Part shown: positions 55,395-64,000 of the stretch, piece by piece
How the letters are laid out: the number at the start of each line of letters is the position of its first letter
Position numbering within the stretch: the stretch's first letter is position 1
Origin: Tetrapyrgos nigripes
Lineage: Eukaryota > Basidiomycota > Agaricomycetes > Agaricales > Campanellaceae
DNA length: 64,000 nt
Direction: 5' to 3'
Assembly (NCBI GenBank): GCA_013368315.1
Contig: JAACJM010000022.1
Span: forward strand, 620,001-684,000
Program-made: the position numbers and the translations under genes
Notes under the pieces: model-generated
Told to the model about the DNA's origin: nothing
The model's database searches: none
What the model saw: only the letters and a program-made list of their open reading frames with translations

Positions 55395-58300
55395 ATCAAT
55401 GGCCTGCAATATAGAAAGTTTGAATGAGAGCTTTATATACTCGGGAAAAAACTCACTGATTGCAATACACGAGCACGCTGGATCATTGCATGTGTCGAGT
55501 TCCAACGTGTACGCACATCCCGAATGACCATGAGCTTTGATTTTGGTGTGCCTTTATCGTTGACGACCTCCATAGAATATACTGAGCGTGCAATTTTCCG
55601 AAAGCTTGATTGCCGTTGAGGAGATGAAACAATTTTTGTTGTGATAATTCGCAGCTAAAGCCACCACGATCAGGGTCAAAGGACAAGAAGGAGCGGATGA
55701 GAATGTACTTACTTGTTTCAGTGGGCTAGCGGATCGCGCATCTTTAATGTCGGATGTTTCAACCTCTGCACCATCACCCGAATCATCATTGTCATCTTGC
55801 TCCATCTCCATAGCTTTCAAGTCCTCATCCTCATCCTCGTCGTGTATGGGCAAGTCTTTGTGTAGAAGGTAGTAATCGACATCGTCAGGAGACTCTGCCT
55901 CATCCAAAACCTTCAAAATAGCCTGTACAACAAGGTTGATAACATGGGCAATACATCATATGCGGTTGTTTTCAGGATGGATATGTAAGCCATCGTATCG
56001 TTCCCCAAGAAACAGTCCAAGAAACTTGGCCATGGTATCGCATGATGATGCATTGTCCATAACAATGGCTAAGAAGTAAACATCAGAAAGATATCAGTCA
56101 AAAGTCTGGAGAAAGCGTCGCAAACTCATCTTGTTCAAGCCTCCACGTTTTGATGCAGATTGAATGAATGCCTTGGCAGCATACTCTCCAGCATGCTCAT
56201 GATCGTCGAGGTGTTTGAAGTCGACCAGACGCTCGACGAGCTTCCAATCATCGTCAATCCAATGAGCGATGATGCCTGAGAAGCTGAAAACCATCTGACA
56301 ATTTGTCCAGACATCTGTGGAATAGGAAATTCTGGAGCGTACACGCTAAATCATGATAGATATCAGGAGTGGAGAAAGAGCAAAGGAACAGAAAACATAC
56401 CGAAATCTCTTCGACAAGGTTAGTATGCAACTCCTTCGTAATATCATCCAGAGTTTTCCGGACTGTAGTGTCAGATGGAAGAGCAAACCTGACCTTGACA
56501 TATTCAAAGACCCGCCGAAGTGCTGTACTCTCACCCATAGTGAAAGGAAGGTTGTCTTCAAGGATCCAAGCTGCAATGTACTGTCTGAAACCTTTTTCTG
56601 TAGGCTCGTAGGCTGGATTCTCCAAGCCCTTCCTGATGTAACGCTGCATCAAGCTCCGACTAGCGTCATCACCCTCCACAAGCATAGCATTGGCAGAATC
56701 CTCGTCCTTAATCTCTCCTTTCGATTTATGTGAACGAAGATGAGAAGTGAGATTTGATATCTGCGGGTGCGGACGTTCATCAAAGAATGATAGACAGCCA
56801 GGTTTTGCAGGTGTACTACGAGTCCTATACCAATTTTCAGCACACGCTCGAAAAATCACAAACTGATGTCTTACGCTTGGCAGGTTTTGCATTTGAATAC
56901 CCAATGCCCATCTCTACGCTTGGGTTCTGTAAAATAATCCAGCGTATTCGATTTCGGACCCCGTCGACTACCCTTATCTTGCTGAGCCTCACATATTGCT
57001 GTCTCACCATCGGACTCGCTTTGGATATCAGTCTCGACATTGTCAGTCTCACGACTGATGCGAGAAAGGGATGAAACCTGGAAATTACCATCATTAGCTT
57101 CAGTACCAAAGAGATGAGAAAAGACAGACTGTTGGGGCAAACTGCACCTTCTGTTTTCCCTTTCCTTTACCACTACCAATTCTGCTCCCACTGGCCCTTG
57201 AGGAATCCTCATTACAAACAACGACACTCTCCTTCCCCTTCCCAATATCCTGCTCTGCATCCAAAATAATCTCATTGCCATCCTCGTCAAAAAGCTCCTC
57301 AGGAATAGACTCAATAGAGAGTGCATGAGGCCTCGCCGGAGGCCTATACTCCTTATCGTCCCGGGAACTGCCACCAGACCTCTTGTCGATAACTGAACTG
57401 GTAGTTGTACAGTCATCACTGTTTAATACATTGAGCTCGTCACGTAGTTGGACAAGTTTAATATGAACGAGGTCAAGTGGAAGTTGAGAAAGGTGATGTT
57501 CCAAGACCGACTTCAAATACTCATTGACAAAGCCCATGCCATGAGGTCCGCGTGCGAGAAATTTGAGACGTCCAGTGACAGGATCTACAGTATCTGCACC
57601 GAATGCGCGATCGAAAAAGCAATTGAAAGCGTTCCATGGCGACTCTGCATCCGAATCCAGGTTGCTCACGATCTTGCCATCTGGTACACCCAATGGAACG
57701 GAATCCGGAAGTTGAGAAGAGAGGTCGGCAATTTCGGTGATGAGTGAACGTATCGAAATATCATCCACGGTGGACGTTGACGCTGTGGCTTTGGTGCTTA
57801 TTGATGGAAGTGCTGACAGTTGTGTTGTATGGAGGCGAGCTTTCATACGGGGTCTGGGAGGATTCGGGGTAGAAGCATTGTTGTGTGGGTCATCAGCAGT
57901 ATTGGACTGCTTATGGAAGAACAGAGCCGCCTGCAGCTTCCCTGTGTGCCGCTCTCGACGTTGGCCCTCTGGCAGCTCTAAAGAAGGGTCAACGTCACTG
58001 TCACGCTTCCGTCGTTTCTTTGTATCTAGAAAGCAGAAGTGAGCAACGAGAGATGCAGGCAGCAACATTGCACATACTATCCAATGTCGTTGCCGGCTCT
58101 GATACCTTTCTTTTGTTTGATGAAGAACTCGGCCCAGCTTCAGCCATCGGATCGTCACCTTCTGTCCATTCCAACAGAGAATTATGAGTGAAGAATGTAT
58201 GATTGAATGATAATGACTCACCCGAAGGTTGTACACCACCCAGAGTAGGTACATGGATCCGGAGATTTGTCATTGCGCCTAACTGCAAAGACTGGATAGT

Positions 58301-59141
58301 GTCGCTGTCCAAAATATGTCTCAAGCGGCTACAGACGACCAGACTAGCGCCAATTCGAGGGTCAGACCAAAAGCCGGATGGTAGACGCTCTTGAAGCCGT
58401 TCCGAGAGCATGGTCTTCATTTCTGATACTGTAGTTTGCGAAGTGACCACTAGAATATTTTATCAGTATTCAGACAAGAATGTTAAAACAGGACACGCAC
58501 AAAGAGATATAGTCCTCCCATTAAACCCCTCCACAAATATTGTACGCGGTTGCAGAGCCATGAGACGTTTCAGCCGGTCCAGTCGGATGTGTGAGATGTG
58601 AGAACGATGATATCTATACACACGGAACGGCTGAATTCGATTGAGTAGAAATTGACGTGGAAAGAGCGTTTGTGCTAGTGCCAATGTGTTAGTGATGCGT
58701 AGACAAAAAAAAAGACGAGAGACATACCAAGAACAATGGTAAGAGTGATCATGTAGACATATATTCCCAAAAGCCCCAACGCAATGTTGCTAATGCGAAA
58801 CCATCCGAAGACGTTGATAGCACTGTCATGTAGATTGACAATGCGAAGTAGTGGGTAGAGGATTAGCAAAGGAGCGAGAGTTGTCAGCAGTATCCAAAAA
58901 AACCAGCTATAAAGGTGTCGGGAAATAGTCTGGGGATTTGATGCACTGAGAACTGGAATTGTACGTTTGGGCTTGGGACCTTTAAATGCATATTAGTCTG
59001 GCTATATCATTTCATGACGATTGAGGCTGAGTCCTCACCAGTGTCCAAGTATTTCTGATTCATGTCTGGCATGACTGCAGTATGCAAGTATGAAGGGAAT
59101 ACGAGTTTGGGGCAGCACAAAGGAACCTCTTCCGACGACAT
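55395..59141 (-). pseudogene. hAT transposase gene with membrane, ubiquitin-like and BED modules
   Basis: ATG at 59141 (MSSEEVPLCCPKLVFPSYLH). Introns 59038-58980, 58727-58675 and 58500-58450 join in frame. Exon 2 has two hydrophobic segments (WFFWILLTTLAPLLILYPLL; IALGLLGIYVYMITLTIVLA). Next is a ubiquitin-like stretch (TIFVEGFNGRTISL|LVTSQTTVSEMKTML ... DTIQSLQLGAMTNLRIHVPT, ending LGG) and an intron pair leading to a basic NKRK|KRRKRD tract. A Ser/Asp-rich linker (58010-57240) follows. The BED finger reads HWVFKCKTCQ|ATRSTPAKP ... SNLTSHLRSHKSK (57340-56700). Then comes the hAT core (FRQYIAAWILEDNLPF; DDDWKLVERLVDFKHL; an acidic segment; RDVRTRWNSTHAMIQ at 55523-55497; AIDEWV). The rest lies at 52099-51732 after a 3.3-kb insert. 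A stop after NNRI near 55965 may be one nonsense codon. Whether the membrane and ubiquitin-like exons belong to the same transcript as hAT is inferred from clean splice phases. Confidence 0.65.
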
Positions 59142-60613
59142 CTCACTTTATCTGACACCCGCTTAAACTGTCGGTGCTCCAGGATAATGTGGTTGGTGCG
59201 GATATACCTTTAGGAACATTGAAGGGCAAAGCGAGCATCCAGGACTCCAGGTTGCCTTTGTCTGAGAGATTAAGGCAAGCTTGAAGTCAAAATAAACAAA
59301 TTGCATTGCTAGAGTAGTATTCAACAACGAGTAGGGGTAGGGACACGTCTTGAAGGCAAATGCGAGTTGGAGGGAGTAGCGAAAAGGCGGGTCGTGCCAC
59401 GTTTTCATCACTGCCTCATTTGCCGTAAATTCGGCTTTGATCGGATTATGCTCCAACCGGATCGGACCCGGATCGGACCATTGAGACGCATCACCAACCT
59501 TGGATTTGCTACACCAGATCGACAACCAATTAATAACTAATTGTAACAGTTAGAACCAGTTACTGGCCTGAGCCATAACTTGTTAATTATTTAACCAATT
59601 ATTAATATGTTATAATTGTAATTAATTGTATTGGGTTGGAGCCTTACTGCAGACCTATCTGAAATATGGATAGATGGTCCATTTGGACTCCTATCTGTAC
59701 CTATACAGGATTTCTGGACACATCTGGAACTTTAAAAGGTGATCTTTCTTTTGTTCAAATAGCTGTACAAATCAGGCGTCTTTTTGTACTTCTTTACATA
59801 GATTACATGTGCCATCTTTTCAGTTACCTATCAAGCGTAACCAAAGGTTTCCGGATGTACACTCTTTCTGTACAAATACTTACAATCAAAATATATCATT
59901 TATTTGTACAAATACATCCTACTTTCGTACACCTATGTGCTCATCTATCCGTCGAGCCGATAGAAACGTACTTCCGGCGTGTGATTGAAAAAAAAGCGAA
60001 AGGATGAAAAAGTTCCATGAGAAAAGAGGAAAAGGCACCACGAGGACCGAAAAGCCGGAGAAAGTCGATTTGCTGTTTTACTGATGTAAATGACTAAACT
60101 AACTTCTGAAAGCAACCACACACCATGGGCAAACATACCAGATTGGATTCTTACCTGGTAAGACCGCCTCAAGTTGGGGTGCTTGATCAGATGTGTCATC
60201 TAGTTTTTGTCAATAGAAATCTTTAAATAAAACTGACATCATGACCTCGGCATTTCCCAATACAAAACCCACCATTCAGCCACATGGAGCTGGCCGGACC
60301 TTTGAGCTTGGAAAACGGATGCTTTCTAATGCTGTTTCACCGGCGTATTCAATCCGGCATGTATTCTCCGCAGTCTAAGTAAAAATTATATTCAAGGTTG
60401 GCTCAAAAGGCAAAATGACATAATATAAATAAAAGAAGTATGCCACGAGGGCTCTACCTGGGTCAAAAGTTGACCTGGTGGGTGTTTGCCCGCGGTGACA
60501 GTAGTTGCTTTTGAAAGCAGTGTTCAAACTGTCAACTAATAAGCTTCATTTGCGCGAGTAAGATCCCATAGGGTTACCCACCAAGTGAATTATGGCAGGC
60601 ATCATGCTAGTGA
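59142..60613. other. intergenic, AT-rich palindromic patch, no gene
   Basis: A 5' flank of the hAT gene. Bases 59520-59640 are rich in AATTAATTG/TAATTA words and form many short palindromes; GGATCGGACC is repeated at 59459 and 59470. Frames of 113-120 codons at 59163 (minus) and 59666 (plus) show no domain and are probably chance. Confidence 0.4.
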
Positions 60614-62135
60614 TCAGGAAAAAAAAGCTGGCAACTTTTTGTATCCGACCTCGTTCCAGTCCCCAGCGTCGATAGTCGGCTCTAAATGAGATTCCGCGGC
60701 TGCTATAATCTTATCCCACAACTTGGAGTCAACACGATCAACGCCCTGTTCGTTCTTCTCAAAAAATGTAAAGACTCTCGGTGCGAGTTTCATTGCCTCA
60801 GAATCGCCAGAAAAATCTCCGCTTGGGGGAATAGAGGTGGTGGTGGAAAAGATTCTGAACGCGCGCTCAATCTAAAAAATCGCCCATCAATTCAGATAAT
60901 AAACCAGAAGAAATAAAGTTACCGCCAAGATCGCAAGAACCATAGCTCTTTTTGGCGGATCGCCAGAGCGTTCACTGACAGGTATGCTGGCGATGGCCTT
61001 GAAATGTTCAGAGAATGTCTTGGCGACAATGTTCGTTTGCAAAAACCCCTGTGAACATCAATGAGGACAGTTGGAATGGATGCATTGAAGTTATGAGAGA
61101 GGAGGGTACGCACCGTGCGCTGCTCGGGCTGCACATAGTAGCACGGATGTTGCCATATATCACCTTTGGTCTGTTTGTTGATGTGCTCCTGCGGTTCTAC
61201 ACCTAGCATACCCAACTCGTCTTGGAGCGCCTTGATAGCTGCTTCACCAAATGAGTTGCGCCAATCAGTGAGAACTTTGGTGACCTTGAAAGCATAATTG
61301 TCAGGAGTGGGAGAGCAATGAGAAAGTTTGTTATACCAATGGTTTAATACCCCTCTCATAGGCTGAGAAGCCGTTTTTTATGTCAGACGGCATAACCTTG
61401 CTCCATAGCTCCTTCACTTCCTGTGGAGTAGGTTCGCTCCATGTCCCTGATCTCCCAGCTCTGCAGCCAGCAAGTTCAATGAGTGCTGGTGTGAAGCACT
61501 CATAGAATGCAGCATTCATATCCTCGGGAAGGTTCTACAAGAGATAGAATCACCAGAATTAAATCCAAGGAGGGATATCTACAGAAGGACATACCTCACG
61601 GTGATTCCCCGCCTTGATATTGCGATCATGAGATGGAAGAAATGAAATCAGACTCGAGGATGCCTAGGGGCAACTACTAAAAAACATACCTCAAGAAGGT
61701 TCTCCGCCTGGATAGTTCAAACAAGAGGTGGAATCAGTGAAATTAGATTCGAGGACCTAATCATAGACATGCCTCACGAGTCCCCCCCTTGATATCATGA
61801 CCATGAGATGGATTTGTTGTATTAGTTCTCCCGTTATAAATGACACCACCATCGCGCAAGTCATTTTGCTCATTCTTCCTGTAATCACCTTCGACCTTCC
61901 CAACGTACTCATTATCAATGTGCTGTGCCCCGTCGGCGTGATAATTAGTCTGGGTTCCGGCGCCGTTGTTATTGTTCTGGGTCCCTCTGCCGATGTTACT
62001 GTTCTGTGGCCCGTTGCCGTTGTTATTGAACTGGGTCCCGGCGCGATTATTGTGTTGGTTCCCGCCAATGGCATTGATCGTCGAGTCCTCAAACCTGTGA
62101 CCAGAAGAGTTGTTGAATGAATTGATGTGAGCCAT
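60614..62135 (-). CDS. DUF6532-like protein with Asn-rich N-terminus
   Basis: ATG at 62135. Residues 1-85 are Asn/Gly-rich (NNRAGTQFNNNGNGPQNSN), low complexity. Several short exons with repeated PSH.H.DIK.G / PSHDRNIKAG-type text lie between 61800 and 61600. The main domain follows: NAAFYECFTPALIELAGCRA, WSKVMPSDIKNGFSAYERGI, YAFKVTKVLTDWRNSFGEAA and QHPCYYVQPEQRT, with an intron in the RT..RGFLQ region. An intron at 60922-60872 (51 nt) joins VLAILA|IERAFRIFSTTTSIP. The C-terminus ends AGDWNEVGYKKLPAFFS and TGA 60616-60614. The order 'V..VL..WRN.FG..A' then a short C-terminal helical part recalls DUF6532, a family expanded in Agaricomycetes with no known role. No premature stop was seen in the main exons. 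Early exon boundaries are uncertain. Confidence 0.65.
61600..61800. repeat. degenerate repeat of small exons
   Basis: GATAT(T/C)(G/A)(C/T)GA(T/C)CATGAGATGG occurs at 61614 and 61790, and related CTCGAGGA/ATTCGAGGA and AAT(C)AGA(C/T)TCGAGG words recur between them. The duplicated units of about 80-180 bp coincide with short exons of the DUF6532-like gene. Confidence 0.55.
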
Positions 62136-62589
62136 GCTGAGATGAGTTTGAGGTCCCGACGGATAGTGGGGAAGGCAAGATGTGGGGTGTCCTTCACTAG
62201 TGCCCCTGGCATAGAGGATTTTGAAGACTCATCCTCGTGTAGATGTGTCTTCAGGCATCAGGCATCAAACTCTATCTTGATCCAGCAGTGAATGCATACC
62301 CAAATTTACAACGTAATGCATCATGTCTAAGGGTTAATCGATAATCCTAGTTTGGTTCCGGACTTCAACTTTTGAACTTTGAGGTTCATCGATGACACCT
62401 GATCAGTTTGTTTTAAGCTTCATACGTGGATAACAAGTGGTGTCAGCAAAAGATCTTTGAGAGGAACTCTCATCTGACATATGCTATTGATTATAGGCGC
62501 TCACACGTCTGGTTGGCCAAAAACCGCGAACACACTTGCTTAGAGGTTGAATTGCGATTACAGAGATAGCTTTTACATACACAACATGC
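62136..62589. other. upstream region of the DUF6532-like gene
   Basis: Intergenic; CAGGCATCAGGCATCA short duplication near 62252. No gene seen. Confidence 0.4.
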
Positions 62590-62639
62590 GTACACTAGGC
62601 CAGACCAAAAGCTTCTTCCCTCCCTCAATTTCTTCGAGA

Positions 62640-63193
62640 AGTGTCCATATCATCACCACCCCCACACCTCATTGGATAGGAACGAAAATGACTCCACCTC
62701 ATGACCCGTTCCGACAGTTTGGTCATCAGTAACGCGGCGCGAAACAATGACAGGAGACAAAGAACGAGCCTTGAGGTGTCCAGGTCATCACCTTCCTGCA
62801 AATCACGAGTTGGCGTTGGCACTTTTTTGAGGTAGAGACAGTCATTGGCGGCGGATAATGCGACTGCCAATGAAAAAAATAATGAAAAGCGGAAATGGGA
62901 ATGAAGTATTCCAGTACACACCTTTGACGGTATCAACGCCCAACCCGACTATAGACCATCCAATCAATTGCAGCAGATAAGGACGTGGACGTAGGCTGGT
63001 CATTGACACGAAGCTTGAGAGAGATTCTAGTCGTCCCCGCACCCATACTACGCATACTCCGTCTCACCCTAGTACTACCAACAGCCATCCTCATCCTGAT
63101 CAGATTTTCAGAGCGCTGTTGAATGGCTGAGTTGGCATGGTAGTTGAGTTGGGGTTGTTGGACAGGGATGGAGCTGTATGTTGGCTTTGACAT
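62640..63193 (-). CDS. possible small spliced gene of unknown function
   Basis: ATG at 63193 (MSKPTYSSIPVQQPQLNYHA) opens 86 codons to TGA near 62933. In another frame an exon GWSIVGLGVDTVK reaches a donor at about 62922 (GTGTGTACTGG) and joins through TTGGCAG (about 62864) to VALSAANDCLYLKKVPTPTR. That text resembles the helical N-terminal region of Agaricomycete STAND/NLR-type proteins, but no NTPase domain follows. Frame conflict between the two parts suggests a frameshift or missed intron near 63000. Low confidence. Confidence 0.3.
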
Positions 63194-63462
63194 TTTGGTG
63201 TTGGGTCGAGTTGAGTTCGGGAGAGTTACTGTGACGTCGTCATTCCTCCCCTACCACTCTACTACCACAAATCTTCACCGCTGTTGTCCCAGCCGGTCAA
63301 TAATATGCGTCTTCATAGTCCGAATACGTCGTGAGTAATGGTTGGGATAAGAGGGAATTCGGGGTCGAATCTCTAGTGAGTTGGCGTTTGCAACGTTGAC
63401 AGTTCGGAGAAGTACACTGAGACCAGGAGACACTGGGATTCGGTAGTTGTAAAGAAAATACA

Positions 63463-63840
63463 TTACGAGGCCCTTTAGGGTCTCGTCCCCGACTCCGACC
63501 GAAGGGAAGGAGGAGGGAGGGGGCAACCGAGTGACATCATGCCGCCGTCGCCGAGTGAAGTTTAAAAAGTTTACGAGGCCGAATGAAATGAGGTTGAGTT
63601 TATTACACTCGACTTCTGCTTGTGGCTATGCTTAAACGGTCCCGTCTATCCGTCCGATAAACGGGTTTGGACCGGAGTGATCCGTGGGGCTGTGTTTCTA
63701 GCTTTGTCCTGGTGTGATCCAACGGAAAGAAATATTAGTTCGATGCAACAGGCGGCCGCGCCTACTGCCGGCAAATTCCGTTCGCGCCACGCGATGTATT
63801 ACGAGGCCAAATAAAATGAGGGCGAGTTTTCTACACTCGG
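63463..63840 (+). repeat. three TACGAGGCC-headed repeats
   Basis: TTACGAGGCC occurs at 63463, 63571 and 63799. The last two share about 60 bp: AAATGAGG.YGAGTTT, TACACTCG, TTCTGC.TGTGGCTATG and TTAAA. The first has CCCTTTAGGGTCTCG like the full copies, then a GTGACATCATGCC word. These form a related but distinct subfamily from the 30-kb copy. Confidence 0.75.
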
Positions 63841-64000
63841 TTTCTGCGTGTGGCTATGTTTAAAGCCTCCCGATTTTCCCCGTCCGTCTTTTTCCGTCAC
63901 TTGCCCCTATTATTAAGCTCCGGGCCGCAACTCTCACTGCCTTTTTTCATCCTCTTCGCAAGTTAGAAAACCTACATGATTCATTTTTATTTTCATTTCT
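63841..64000. other. window end, no gene
   Basis: C/T-rich sequence with TTTAAAGCC and a pyrimidine run; no feature supported. Confidence 0.3.

Noticed and set aside
59666..60007. 113-codon plus frame near 59.7 kb
   Set aside because: Low-complexity hydrophobic composition (LFVLLYIDY, TIKIYHLFVQ) in AT-rich repeat-like sequence with no splice or promoter support.

Overview
The window reads as a transposon-dense stretch of an Agaricomycete (mushroom-forming basidiomycete) genome. The evidence is the combination of KDZ-type transposases with a CxC2-like zinc finger, a Helitron Rep/PIF1 protein with a C-terminal 'CAYD' domain, chromodomain Gypsy elements, a hAT transposase, many 45-60 nt GT-AG introns, and small orphan families (DUF6532-like, viroplasmin-like) typical of this class. 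There is no prokaryotic operon logic; most long reading frames are element-derived and many are broken. All family calls were made by eye from motifs, without a database search.

Layout. 0-34 kb is old, AT-richer and strongly CpG-depleted (3 CpG in bases 1-600 against 45 in 63241-63840, counted directly). It holds a decayed unknown gene (10-3006), a decayed acidic-tail gene (3018-4140) with a 41-bp tandem repeat, and a Helitron on the minus strand (about 16050 to 4164) split by a Gypsy element (8473 to about 14232) that has lost its 3' LTR. It also holds two spliced orphan genes (17461-18224, 20344-21128), an orphan ORF (22709-25197) split exactly at a TA by a Tc1/mariner-like element (23113-24751), several minisatellites, a deleted KDZ element with a triplicated zinc-finger exon, and a pogo/Tigger-like transposase fragment. 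At 34007-34327 lies an array of about twelve 10-bp palindromes (consensus GGGAYRTCCC) with alternating 23/27-bp spacing and non-conserved spacers. It directly abuts the LTR of a second, 5'-truncated Gypsy element (34328-39670), which carries a spliced antisense gene for a Zn2Cys6-like protein.

40-64 kb is younger and CpG-rich. It contains an apparently intact multi-exon conserved orphan gene (40009-43154), a three-exon viroplasmin/RNase-H1-N-like gene (43388-44281), a small basic coiled-coil gene (45014-45474) and a nearly complete KDZ transposase gene with readable DDE residues (46136-50108). A hAT-type gene (55395-59141, remainder at 51732-52099) is predicted to encode two membrane helices, a ubiquitin-like domain, a basic linker, a BED finger and a hAT catalytic region; about 3.3 kb of other DNA has separated its last part. 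A DUF6532-like gene lies at 60614-62135.

A short repeat family beginning TACGAGGCC and flanked by TA recurs at 28.3, 30.0, 52.1, 54.1, 54.4, 55.3, 63.5, 63.6 and 63.8 kb. Its old and young copies differ largely by CpG to TpG/CpA changes. The same signature (CGA to TGA) accounts for most nonsense codons in the two Gypsy elements, so methylation-linked cytosine decay, rather than random drift, appears to be the main inactivating process.
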